Shown piece after piece: positions 7,287 to 14,756 of a stretch of DNA of 64,000 bases. Numbering within the stretch: position 1 is the first letter of the stretch; the number at the start of each line of letters is the position of its first letter. The position numbers and the translations under genes were made by a program. The DNA is from Ensifer sp. BR816 (GTDB lineage: Bacteria; Pseudomonadota; Alphaproteobacteria; Rhizobiales; Rhizobiaceae), in contig NZ_KB905370.1 of assembly GCF_000378985.1 (NCBI RefSeq), positions 1,221,330 through 1,285,329 on the forward strand. The letters are read 5' to 3'. The notes beneath the pieces are model-generated. The model did not search any database, had not been told where the DNA came from, and was given only the letters and a program-made list of their open reading frames with translations.

Positions 7287-8432
7287 TTATTGGTTGCCCA
7301 AGTTTCGCCCATGAAACCGCTGTTTTGCCGCCTGCAAATGGTGCGGAGAATGGTGGCCATAGACCTTATCGATGATTTTCTCTGACGTGCCCGTGAAGCC
7401 CGCGACTTCCCAAACAGGCACTTCGCGTTGAAGCATCCAGGTGATGCATGTGTGCTTCATGACGTGCGGCGTGACATCGTCACCGAGATCGGCAAGCACG
7501 CGGGCTCGATCCCATCCCCGGCGCTCTTTCTTGATCAGCCGACCGGCGAACTCGACGGGACCTTTGACGGTGATCCTGCGCCAGCGCTGAACGTGCGGAA
7601 TCAAGTTCTCAGGAATAGGCGCAGGCGTCCGCCGCTTGTTCGTTTCAGCCTGACCCTCACCCCGCCGATAGAGGATGCCACGATCGAGATCGAACCAACC
7701 CCCATCGGAATTCACACCCCAGCGCAGGCCCAAGATGGCCTCGTGTCGTGTGCCGGTGTAGAGACCAATAAGGATGAACCGAGCGACGTGATAGACGGGC
7801 TTGAACATGCGGCCCCACTTCGCCGGCTCGCGCGTCTCGACATCCAATGCGACGGGCACGATGCCGAGCGCCCCGGCGAGCAGTCGCGCAGCCTCTGAGC
7901 GCGTCAGCCATCGCTGGCGCGACGGCGCCTTCGGAGGCAGTGTGACCGGAACAGGATAGATGAGCTTCTTTTCTTTGTACGCAAAACTGAGCGCCGCCTG
8001 GAGCGTCTCCAGCTCGCGACGCGCTGTGCCGGCGGTCACTGCTCTTCGGCCGATCTTCCCGGTTTCGCGCGATTTTCGGTAGGCACGACATGAAGTGCCA
8101 TCGATCACATCGCATGTCCTATCGCCGAAGAACGCCAACAGATGCGTCATATGCCACGCGACCAGTTCCGGATGCGCCAATTCAGGCGCGCGCTGCTCGC
8201 AATAGAAGGCAATCACGTCGGCGACCTTTACTTCAGCGGGATCACCCTGCCGCCAGTCCGGCCGGTGCTTTTCCGCGAGGTAGCGCTCGAGGGCTTTTTC
8301 AGCCCCTCCACGATCATCTTCGCCGCAGCCAGTGCTGCGCTCGGTTGCTCCGTCGAGGATGACCCAGGCGGCCGGCCGGCCGGATCTTGCCTTTCTGAGA
8401 TGGAGCCTGGCTCCTTTCGATTTTCTTGGCAT
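7287..8432 (-). CDS. Tyrosine recombinase (phage integrase)
   Basis: This 381-residue site-specific recombinase sits beside attL and should catalyse integration at the tRNA-Val core. In the C-terminal catalytic domain Arg229 lies in LYTGTRHEAILGLRW and a Lys in TNKRR near 266. The box II sequence is H323-V-M-K326-H-T, with lysine where arginine is usual. Tyr358 in KVYGHHSP is the likely nucleophile. The position of the second conserved histidine reads Thr349 in AGFTGTS, a change common in this alphaproteobacterial branch. The N-terminal ~60 residues form a DUF-like arm domain (WVILDGATERSTGCGE). The start overlaps the xis-like gene by 205 bp. Confidence 0.9.
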   Translation of the reverse strand: MPRKSKGARLHLRKARSGRPAAWVILDGATERSTGCGEDDRGGAEKALERYLAEKHRPDWRQGDPAEVKVADVIAFYCEQRAPELAHPELVAWHMTHLLAFFGDRTCDVIDGTSCRAYRKSRETGKIGRRAVTAGTARRELETLQAALSFAYKEKKLIYPVPVTLPPKAPSRQRWLTRSEAARLLAGALGIVPVALDVETREPAKWGRMFKPVYHVARFILIGLYTGTRHEAILGLRWGVNSDGGWFDLDRGILYRRGEGQAETNKRRTPAPIPENLIPHVQRWRRITVKGPVEFAGRLIKKERRGWDRARVLADLGDDVTPHVMKHTCITWMLQREVPVWEVAGFTGTSEKIIDKVYGHHSPHHLQAAKQRFHGRNLGNQ

Positions 8433-8638
8433 AGCACCCTCATCTGAGTGATGTTGGCGAGCGTGGTGTAGAGCTTGCCGTTGATCCGCTCGCAGGTAAG
8501 CCTTCCTCTGTGAAACTCGCGCGCCAGGCCACTTTCCGTCATCGATCCATCGGGAAAGGCGAGCGCAGCGGCGACAGCCAGCCGAAGGGGATCGTCAAGG
8601 CTTATTGTTGAAGCGTCGATATCGCGTGCTGCCTGCAT
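8228..8638 (-). CDS. Excisionase-like DNA-binding protein
   Basis: The 136-residue product has the pattern of small MerR-type excisionases found beside rhizobial integrases. FPDGSMTESGLAREFHRGRL forms a helix-turn-helix, followed by ERINGKLYTTLANITQMRVLC. The basic, serine-rich C terminus ending in ATSRKSTGRTGGRVIPLK also recurs in relatives I remember. The last third is read in another frame over the first 205 bp of the integrase gene. Such long overlaps are unusual, but both proteins look complete. It would steer Int toward excision. Confidence 0.72.
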   Translation of the reverse strand: MQAARDIDASTISLDDPLRLAVAAALAFPDGSMTESGLAREFHRGRLTCERINGKLYTTLANITQMRVLCQENRKEPGSISERQDPAGRPPGSSSTEQPSAALAAAKMIVEGLKKPSSATSRKSTGRTGGRVIPLK

Positions 8639-8642
8639 GGCT

Positions 8643-8999
8643 TCACCCCTTCAGCTCAAAAAACCCGAGCGCCGCCGTCACCATCGAAGCGGCCATACGA
8701 TCCTCACCGTCGTGCATCGCCCTGTCCGCAAGCCTCAGCGCCTCGATCGCCTCCGCCATCGAGGTCGCCGGTTTGCCCCAGCGCTCAAGTGTGCGGAGCG
8801 GACGCTTGAATGTATTCTTCGCCAGGAGATCGCGCTCGTCATCGTCTTCCGGAGCATGGCAGTCAAAGAATGCGAGTTCGCGCCGGTAGGTGGCGATTAG
8901 GGTCAGCAAATTTGCTGACCCGGCGTCACTCAGAATAGAACAGCATGAAATATCAGGTGTTTGCTTTGTCTCTACGCTTACGCTAATATAACCCCGCAT
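8643..8999 (-). CDS. Hypothetical small phage-element protein
   Basis: I do not recognise this 118-residue protein. It contains a mostly helical stretch (LLTLIATYRRELAFFDCHAPEDDDERDLLAKNTF) and a second helical region rich in Ala and Met. The start ATG 8997-8999 follows AAAGG by eight bases; an upstream ATG exists but has no ribosome site. It lies four bases before the xis-like gene and is read in the same direction, so the two are probably co-transcribed. Its place in the early leftward operon suggests a small control or helper role, which is inference only. Confidence 0.6.
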   Translation of the reverse strand: MRGYISVSVETKQTPDISCCSILSDAGSANLLTLIATYRRELAFFDCHAPEDDDERDLLAKNTFKRPLRTLERWGKPATSMAEAIEALRLADRAMHDGEDRMAASMVTAALGFFELKG

Positions 9000-9043
9000 C
9001 GAAAATACCTTTCTTTGATGCACCAAAGGGCGAAGCGGGTTTC

Positions 9044-9211
9044 TCAGGCCGTTGCTTCGCCTTTTTCGTTTCTGCTATCGACTTTGTCTTTTCTCTCCCG
9101 AACGCTGCGCACGATCTCGGAATTCTGCGAACTCAGGTTGCGGCGCGCCTCTGCCTCAATAAAGCGTTTGAGGTCCAGAGGGATGCGCAGCTGGATTGAG
9201 ACCATTTCCAT
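9044..9211 (-). CDS. Arc-type ribbon-helix-helix DNA-binding protein
   Basis: The 55-residue protein is a classic small Arc/MetJ-fold regulator. MEMVSIQLRIPLDLKRFIEAEARRN gives the beta-strand and first helix, SSQNSEIVRSVRERK the second helix, and a lysine-rich tail follows. These proteins bind DNA as dimers through the strand. ATG 9209-9211 is preferred because GGAGG lies nine bases upstream; longer in-frame starts would run over the operators. It diverges from a second RHH gene at 9313 across three operator-like repeats, an arrangement like a phage immunity switch. Confidence 0.78.
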   Translation of the reverse strand: MEMVSIQLRIPLDLKRFIEAEARRNLSSQNSEIVRSVRERKDKVDSRNEKGEATA

Positions 9212-9228
9212 TTCTTCACCCTCCGATA

Positions 9229-9310
9229 TGTCGACTCGACACCTTTTGACTATGGGCATCTAAAATGGATGATGTCAACTCGACAGCATAGAAAACATGT
9301 CGAATCGCTA
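9229..9310. promoter_or_regulatory. Three operator-like repeats between divergent RHH genes
   Basis: Site 1 TGTCGACTCGACA (9229-9241) is a perfect 6+1+6 palindrome. Site 2 TGTCAACTCGACA (9273-9285) has one change. Site 3 TGTCGAATCGCTA (9298-9310) keeps the left half. The centres are 44 and 25 bp apart. They fill the 101-bp space between the two divergent ribbon-helix-helix genes and are probably their binding sites. Confidence 0.7.
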
Positions 9311-9312
9311 CT

Positions 9313-9762
9313 ATGGTTCGCGCTATGAACAAGAAAAAAGCGCCGCCGCCCTCAGACCTCGCCGACAAATTCATGCTCCGTCTCCCGCCAGGGATGAGAG
9401 AACAGTTGAAGGAATGGGCCAACGCGGAAGGCAGATCCATGAATGCTGAGATCATTCATCGACTGCAGCAGTCGTTCGAGCCACCCGAGCTTATGACCGG
9501 CAAGTTTCTGGATGAGAACTACCTGCTCCGACGAAAGCTGGAGGATTGGGCCGAGCTGCTCATTCAGTTAACTCCTGAGGAGATGCGGATACTGCAGGAG
9601 CGCGGCGAAATAGCGAGAAACGCGAAGACACTTCCATTAAGTTCGAAGGCGATAGCGAAGTTCACGCAGCTCCGACGCATTGGAGGTCAGCGTGTGGTAT
9701 TGACCGTGCCATCGGCCAAGGATGCTTACGACGCACTATTTGACCGCACCGTAAAGGAATGA
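9313..9762 (+). CDS. Arc-family ribbon-helix-helix regulator with C-terminal extension
   Basis: The 149-residue protein opens with a proline-rich leader, then an Arc-type domain (about 17-55). [35 protein letters not shown] shows the strand, first helix and the R-S-M-N-A-E-I-I second helix. A helical C-terminal part ([30 protein letters not shown]) could oligomerise or bind a partner, as in phage Arc/Mnt-like repressors. ATG 9313 lies three bases after operator site 3, so the mRNA is short-leadered or leaderless; ATG 9325 is an alternative. It probably represses the divergent early promoter. Confidence 0.78.
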   Translation: MVRAMNKKKAPPPSDLADKFMLRLPPGMREQLKEWANAEGRSMNAEIIHRLQQSFEPPELMTGKFLDENYLLRRKLEDWAELLIQLTPEEMRILQERGEIARNAKTLPLSSKAIAKFTQLRRIGGQRVVLTVPSAKDAYDALFDRTVKE

Positions 9763-9815
9763 GTGCGAGCGGTTCGTCGTCCTCGGGGAGCGCGCGATGA
9801 AAACGCCCTATGTCG

Positions 9816-9963
9816 ATGAAGCCGATCACTCTTGAGCGGATCGAGAAAATGCTCCGGATTTGCCAGGAGCTGGTCGATCGTAGAGGACCAAATTGCACTG
9901 CCGCTGCTCGAACGCCTGGAGCGCGAGCGCGAGCGATTTTATATCGCATCCAGGAGCGCCACC
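9816..9963 (+). pseudogene. Possible frameshifted small helical gene
   Basis: One frame reads MKPITLERIEKMLRICQELVD and then loses coherence. From about 9886 a second frame continues with VEDQIALPLLERLERERERF, up to the start of the next gene. Together they would make one amphipathic helical protein of about 50 residues, so a single-base indel near 9880-9890 is suspected. Alternatively this is non-coding spacer. Confidence 0.35.
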
Positions 9964-10170
9964 ATGACGAAAACGTCCTATGTCGACCTGACCCTCTCAC
10001 CAGAGATGAAAGTCCGCATCGCCGAATCCGCGAAGAAAAACGGCCGCTCAATGACCGACGAGATCAATGCGCTGCTCGAGTCTTTCTTGGATGGTGCGAC
10101 CTTGTCGCCGGAAATGAGGGCCATTGCAGCCGAATTGGCCGATCAGATAGCCGCAGCAAGGCGCAAGTGA
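9964..10170 (+). CDS. Small Arc-type ribbon-helix-helix protein
   Basis: The 68-residue protein is a third RHH DNA-binding protein in this element. YVDLTLSPEMKVRIAESAKKNGRSMTDEINALLESFL has the strand, the first helix and an R-S-M-T-D-E-I second helix. The C-terminal helix LSPEMRAIAAELADQIAAARRK may mediate dimer or tetramer contacts. The start is ATG 9964 after CAGGAG. An in-frame extension to 9832 exists but has no ribosome site. Three paralogous RHH proteins within 1.1 kb suggests duplication of the control module. Confidence 0.72.
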   Translation: MTKTSYVDLTLSPEMKVRIAESAKKNGRSMTDEINALLESFLDGATLSPEMRAIAAELADQIAAARRK

Positions 10171-10206
10171 GCCGGCGCGACTACCGGCGAGAATAATTGC
10201 GCCAAA

Positions 10207-10253
10207 ACCCGTTTCGGACGGGAACGGGTAAAACGTTCCAAGGCGGAACGTTT
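10207..10253. promoter_or_regulatory. Two tandem inverted repeats before a membrane protein gene
   Basis: ACCCGTT/AACGGGT (10207-10213, 10223-10229) is followed directly by AAACGTTCC/GGAACGTTT (10231-10239, 10245-10253). The second dyad ends 11 bases before the ATG at 10265. They may be operator sites, or hairpins that control access to the ribosome site. Confidence 0.5.
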
Positions 10254-10264
10254 GGGGGAAGCTT

Positions 10265-10918
10265 ATGGGACTTAGGGAAGCGTGGGATCGGTTCGTTTGG
10301 CTGATCCCTTTTGTCGTGGTTGTCACACTCGTGCTGCTCACCCTCTTTGGAAGGGAACCGTTCTGCGGATCGGGCCAGGAGAATTGCTTTCGCGAGTGGG
10401 TCTCGGCCCTCAGCGGCTGGTTTGCCGGAGTGGCCGCCTTCATCACCTTGGCCGTGTTGAGCCGGCAGATAAGCGACGGTCGGAAGCATCATCAACAGGC
10501 TCTCGACGTAACACTGCTTCGCACGGATTCGGTCGTTAATCGCGCTCGCAGCCATGCGCATGATCTGCTCGCCTCGGTCGCGAGCACAGAGTTCATTTTG
10601 AGACAGTCCCCCCTGACACAAGCCCGCGTCGACTTCGCAAGCGCTATCGTAATGAACGTACAGGGCAAGGCGATGGTAAGCGTTTTCGACCAGTTCGCAG
10701 ACGAGGTCGGCAGTGCAAGCCCTTCCCTATTGTCGGAGGCTCGCAGCAGCCTGGAAACTGCCGTGATGTCGCTAAAGGTAGGGAAAACCGACCCGGAGGT
10801 TTTAGATGCGTGCGATGAGCTGATCGGAAATGCTCTGAATCGCGCGCGGGAGTTTGCAAACGACATTATCGCGACGTCCGAAGCGTTCAAGGCCTGGAGA
10901 GAGCATCTGGCCAACTAG
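10265..10918 (+). CDS. Hypothetical inner-membrane protein
   Basis: The 217-residue protein has two N-terminal membrane segments, WLIPFVVVVTLVLLTLF (about 12-28) and WFAGVAAFITLAVLS (about 52-66). They are separated by a short periplasmic loop containing two cysteines (FCGSGQENC). A ~150-residue cytoplasmic helical domain follows. The second segment resembles those of rhizobial proteins annotated only as hypothetical membrane proteins. GGGGGAAGC before the ATG serves as ribosome site. Its location among accessory genes of the phage-like element fits a moron, possibly superinfection exclusion; that role is speculation. Confidence 0.6.
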   Translation: MGLREAWDRFVWLIPFVVVVTLVLLTLFGREPFCGSGQENCFREWVSALSGWFAGVAAFITLAVLSRQISDGRKHHQQALDVTLLRTDSVVNRARSHAHDLLASVASTEFILRQSPLTQARVDFASAIVMNVQGKAMVSVFDQFADEVGSASPSLLSEARSSLETAVMSLKVGKTDPEVLDACDELIGNALNRAREFANDIIATSEAFKAWREHLAN

Positions 10919-10992
10919 TAATGCGCTATCTAAAACCCCGATTAGGGCGCACACATGTGACGGCCCCCGATCGCCGCGCAATGAACGTCCTG

Positions 10993-11964
10993 CTATCTCA
11001 ACTCATAGATCGCCAATTCATCGGCACGCTCACGTATCCCCTTGAAGGACGGGTGCCGCAGCCTCCCCTCGTTCGTCCATGCGAAATATTCGATCTCGGC
11101 GACGAGCAACGGCTCGGTGAAGACGGCGCCCTTGCGCTTCAGATCGACCGCCGGCGCCTCGGTCGCAATCTCCTCGAGGAGCTTGCGCAATTCCCGCGAA
11201 AGGTCCTGCGACCAGCCGGTACCGACTCCGCCGACATAGACGAGGCCGCCGCCCCTTCTTGCCGCCAGTAATAGCCGGCCGATCCCGCCAGGCGCGGTCG
11301 ACGGTTCGAAGCCGACGATCGCGAAACGGTCGCGTCGCTTGCACTTGATCTTCAGCCACCAGGGATGGCGCCCCGAACGATAGGGACGGTCGCGGTGCTT
11401 GGCGATGATGCCTTCGAGACCATGCGCGCAGGCGACGCGCAGCAGCTCGTCGCCGTCCGCATCGACTTCCTCCGAAAGCCGGATGGCGCCGTCGCCGCCG
11501 GCGACGATCGGCTCGAGCAGCCGCCGGCGTTCGCTGAGAGGCAGCCGGCGCAGATCCTGGCCGTCGAGATAGAGAATATCGAAGGCGAAGAGCACGATCT
11601 CGCCGGGCTCATGCGCGGCCGGCCGGCGGCCAAGCGCCCGCTGCAGCATGCCGAAGTCGGATCGGCCCTTGTCATCGAGCACGACCGCCTCGCCGTCGAG
11701 GATGGCCGTCGTCACGCCGAGCTGCGACGCCTCGGCGGCGATCGACGGAAAGCGATCGGTCCAGTCATAGCCGCCGCGCGTGATGATGCGGATCCGCCCG
11801 GGCTCGACATGGACGGCCAGCCGGTATCCGTCCCATTTGACCTCGAAGGCCCATTCCGGCCCCCTCGGCGGCCGATCGACAAGCATCGCGACGCATGGGT
11901 CGACGCGCGGCGGCATTGGATCCTGCGGCGTGTCTGGGGGCTGCTTCGACGAGGCTTTGGCCAT
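10993..11964 (-). CDS. ATP-dependent DNA ligase (LigD-type ligase domain, stand-alone)
   Basis: The 323-residue protein seals nicks in DNA using ATP. Lys43 in EVKWDGYRLAV is the adenylated lysine, and AILDGEAVVLD, LFAFDILYLDG, EGIIAKHRDRPY and WLKIKCKRRD supply motifs III, IIIa, IV and V. An OB-fold follows to about residue 310. It resembles the ligase module of LigD used in bacterial end joining but lacks the polymerase and phosphoesterase domains; no ku gene is nearby. It faces the plus-strand membrane protein gene convergently and is carried within the phage-like element as accessory cargo, presumably for repair or circularisation. Confidence 0.88.
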   Translation of the reverse strand: MAKASSKQPPDTPQDPMPPRVDPCVAMLVDRPPRGPEWAFEVKWDGYRLAVHVEPGRIRIITRGGYDWTDRFPSIAAEASQLGVTTAILDGEAVVLDDKGRSDFGMLQRALGRRPAAHEPGEIVLFAFDILYLDGQDLRRLPLSERRRLLEPIVAGGDGAIRLSEEVDADGDELLRVACAHGLEGIIAKHRDRPYRSGRHPWWLKIKCKRRDRFAIVGFEPSTAPGGIGRLLLAARRGGGLVYVGGVGTGWSQDLSRELRKLLEEIATEAPAVDLKRKGAVFTEPLLVAEIEYFAWTNEGRLRHPSFKGIRERADELAIYELR

Positions 11965-12230
11965 TCGTGCTCTTGCCGAAGGAAAGAGCCCGTAGCGAAG
12001 GTTAATGGAGGGAAACGGGGGGCCACGGGCTCAGAGTTAAAGGCCAATAATATGGCTGTCGTCATTGTGACAGATCCGGGGGATTTGTCGATTAACCCAT
12101 TGAGACTAGCGCAAAGAACCGGCCCCATTGACTTATGGGCGACCGCCAATCATATCAGCCCCATGGCGCTGGCGGGCGCCAAATCCATGGCATGCGGGAC
12201 CATCAAACCCTCGACCGAGGAGGATCGCGC

Positions 12231-12512
12231 ATGCCGGAAAAACTGAAGACACTCGCCGATTTCACCCTGTCGCATATGCACCTGAACTGCTCGCATTGCG
12301 GACGCCGCGGCCGCTACGACGTTGCGCGGCTGATCGAGGCGCATGGCGCCGAAATGCCAATCCGCGATTTCATCGACACGATCGGCCAGAGCTGCCATCG
12401 CTGGACGCATCCGGCTGACCATCAGCGCTGCGGTCTCGGCTGCGACGCCCTGATCTACATGTTCATGCCGAAGCCGGCCGCCGATGGCTACGCCGAGCAG
12501 ATGGCCCAATGA
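12231..12512 (+). CDS. Hypothetical cysteine-rich (zinc-ribbon-like) protein
   Basis: The 93-residue protein has a CSHCGRRGRYD motif near residues 19-29 and a second cluster, C-H-R-W-T-H-P-A-D-H-Q-R-C-G-L-G-C, near 58-75. Together these could hold zinc. The rest contains a helical RLIEAHGAEMPIRDFIDTIGQ segment. I remember similar short proteins in rhizobial genomes without an assigned function. ATG 12231 follows GAGGAGGA by six bases, a very good ribosome site. The plus-strand orientation, convergent with the tail operon, sets it apart from the structural genes. Confidence 0.65.
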   Translation: MPEKLKTLADFTLSHMHLNCSHCGRRGRYDVARLIEAHGAEMPIRDFIDTIGQSCHRWTHPADHQRCGLGCDALIYMFMPKPAADGYAEQMAQ

Positions 12513-12523
12513 AAATGAAAAAC

Positions 12524-12539
12524 CCCCGCCGAAGCGGGG
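12524..12539 (-). terminator. Intrinsic terminator of the structural operon
   Basis: On the minus strand CCCCGC-TTCG-GCGGGG forms a 6-bp stem capped by the very stable UUCG tetraloop, followed by GTTTTTC. It lies 13 bases beyond the fibre gene stop and would end the leftward structural transcript. Confidence 0.85.
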
Positions 12540-12551
12540 TTGAGCCGTGCC

Positions 12552-14756
12552 TTAGGTCTCCTGCTCCGCCCCGATCGCGTAGAAGCTCGACGGCGCGTTG
12601 AGGTTCGAATACTCCGCCGCAATCCAGGCGTCCGAGAGCGCGCTCATGCGCAGATAGGCAAAGCCGACCTTGCCCCGCCATGAGAACGACTGCGTATCGT
12701 AGCGGTCCGACCCATAGACAAGATATTGAACGGTTGAGCCGACCGCCGTGATCGTGGAGTCCGTCACCTTGTCGCCGCCATTGTAGTAGCCCCGGCGCTC
12801 TGTCGTCCCGTCATAGACGACATTGACGCGGGCCATCGTGCCGACTGCTGGGTTTTTCGTCGAGGCAAACTCCAGCGAACTGTTGCTTGCATCAAAGAAC
12901 GCTCGGACACGCGCGCCACCGCTCGCAATATAGGCAACGTTGCCAACAGAAGCGCTCGCAGTCGCCAACGCCACGGCAACGCGGGTCGTTCCGTCATTGC
13001 GCGAGAGGGACACGCCGAGAGACCAGACCGTTCCGGGGGCGCTTATCGGCGCGGTGAGCCGTGCATCGGATGTGAAACTGCACGCGCCGCCACCAAGGGC
13101 GCCGTCGTACGGCTTCCATTTTTCAACGATGGAATTCTCTCCGCTCACATTGCGCAGCGTGTAGAAAAATCCGCCAGCTGGCCCGCCATCTTCGAGAATA
13201 GTGCCGCTGTTGCCGAACAATCCACCTACAGTGACCGTTCCGTCCAGCTCGACGCGGGTATGACGGTCGAAATTGTCGTCCGCCAGGAACAGAGCGTTGC
13301 CGTACCAAACAGCCCCTTGCACTTTCTGAAGCGGCTCGGACATCGTGATCGTGCCGACGTGCGCGCCGGTTGCGGGGTCGAATTTATATAGCTGATCGGT
13401 TCCCGGCGAGAACACATAAGGCGCACCATAAAGGTAGCCATCGACCGGGCAGTAGGCGCCGGGCCCGCCGACCGGGCTCGCTACCCCTGACGTATCGAAA
13501 GTCTCGATGAAGGCGAGGGTTGACGCATCAAAAACCGCGATCTGCGAGGGCGACCCCACGGAAATGTAAAGCCGACCGTCGCCGCCAACGCACCCGCCGC
13601 CGACATCCGTTGCTGCGGTTCCTGTGTCGCCGGCAGGGTCAAGATTGCTTGCCAGCACGGTGTCAAGGGCGGCGTTATACCGTCGCAGCGCATTCGACCC
13701 GAGCACAACAAACTCGCCATTTGGGAGCGGGATAACGCCTTCATGGCCCGTGACCGTTACCGAAGACAAAAGTTCGAAGGTTTGCGGATAGCCCCACGCG
13801 CGCGCCTGGCTTTTGCCGGTGCGGTTGAAGATGTCCACGCCTGGGATAATCACGACATCATAATCGGACCAGACTGCGTTGCGACCATTCGTATCGACCG
13901 CTGGGAGCAGATTAAGGTTGCTGTCGCCATAGTGAATTCGAACGACCGTATCCGTCGCGGTCGCTACCGTCCGCTTGAAGTAGAGCAGACCATCGGAAGC
14001 CGCATGGTTGAACCAGACGAGGTCGAACGGAATGAGGGCGCCGCCGGTCGTCTTCACCCGAATATCGCCGCCGTCTTCCTTCACATGCGACCAGAAACCG
14101 GCCGGCATGTCGGAGAGGTCGACATACACGGGGAAATCCGTGAGATCCGACGAGACCTCGCCGGCCGCGATCGTCAGCTCTGCATAATAGGTCGAGCCGT
14201 CGGCCACCTCGAGCGTGAAGCTCGGCAGGTCGTCGGTATCGCTCACAGCATCCGTCACCCGCACCGACAGGCCGGTGAAGCTGCCAACCTCCGTCGGCGT
14301 CCCGGAAACGGCGCCAGTGGATGAATCTACGGAGATCCCCGCTGGCCAGTCGCCAACAAGCGAATAGCTATAGGGCGGCGTGCCATAGGATGCGGAAACC
14401 GTGAAGCCGGCATAGGACGAACCCTCCGTCGCGGTCAGGACGGGAGTGCCGGAGATCGTCAGCGCCGCAAGCACGATGGTGATCTCGTGCCCCTGCAGGC
14501 TTTCGAGCCCGTCGCGCTCGGACGTCACGCGCACGATCGCGCTCTCGACCAGCTGTGACGGGCTGCCGCCGTCGAAGAATGACGACAGCGGCACTTCGTA
14601 GCTCGTGCCCGTAATGCCGGAATGCACCGCGAGAATGTTGCGGTCGGCATCCATCACGGTGATTTTCGTCGTCTGGCCGTCCTCAGGCGTGACGTCGGCA
14701 GCACCCCAGGAAAGGATCTGACTGTCCTCGGTTAGCCTGTTGCGCTGGTCAAACAT
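12552..14756 (-). CDS. Phage tail fibre/receptor-binding protein with Ig-like and DUF2341 domains
   Basis: The 734-residue protein closes the structural operon. After a ~100-residue N-terminal domain comes a putative Ig (He-PIG) domain (TVSASYGTPPYSYSLVGDWPAGISVDSSTGAVSGTPTEVG split over about 125-165). A DUF2341 sandwich follows (FPVYVDLSDMP ... IPFDLVWF), then a region of repeated strands like a beta-propeller. A C-terminal LamG/concanavalin-like domain ends in LNAPSSFYAIGAEQE. This build suits a distal fibre that binds a cell-surface polysaccharide. ATG 14754-14756 with GGAGAGAG upstream is preferred over the start at 14771. It overlaps the upstream gene by 8 bp. Confidence 0.78.
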   Translation of the reverse strand: MFDQRNRLTEDSQILSWGAADVTPEDGQTTKITVMDADRNILAVHSGITGTSYEVPLSSFFDGGSPSQLVESAIVRVTSERDGLESLQGHEITIVLAALTISGTPVLTATEGSSYAGFTVSASYGTPPYSYSLVGDWPAGISVDSSTGAVSGTPTEVGSFTGLSVRVTDAVSDTDDLPSFTLEVADGSTYYAELTIAAGEVSSDLTDFPVYVDLSDMPAGFWSHVKEDGGDIRVKTTGGALIPFDLVWFNHAASDGLLYFKRTVATATDTVVRIHYGDSNLNLLPAVDTNGRNAVWSDYDVVIIPGVDIFNRTGKSQARAWGYPQTFELLSSVTVTGHEGVIPLPNGEFVVLGSNALRRYNAALDTVLASNLDPAGDTGTAATDVGGGCVGGDGRLYISVGSPSQIAVFDASTLAFIETFDTSGVASPVGGPGAYCPVDGYLYGAPYVFSPGTDQLYKFDPATGAHVGTITMSEPLQKVQGAVWYGNALFLADDNFDRHTRVELDGTVTVGGLFGNSGTILEDGGPAGGFFYTLRNVSGENSIVEKWKPYDGALGGGACSFTSDARLTAPISAPGTVWSLGVSLSRNDGTTRVAVALATASASVGNVAYIASGGARVRAFFDASNSSLEFASTKNPAVGTMARVNVVYDGTTERRGYYNGGDKVTDSTITAVGSTVQYLVYGSDRYDTQSFSWRGKVGFAYLRMSALSDAWIAAEYSNLNAPSSFYAIGAEQET

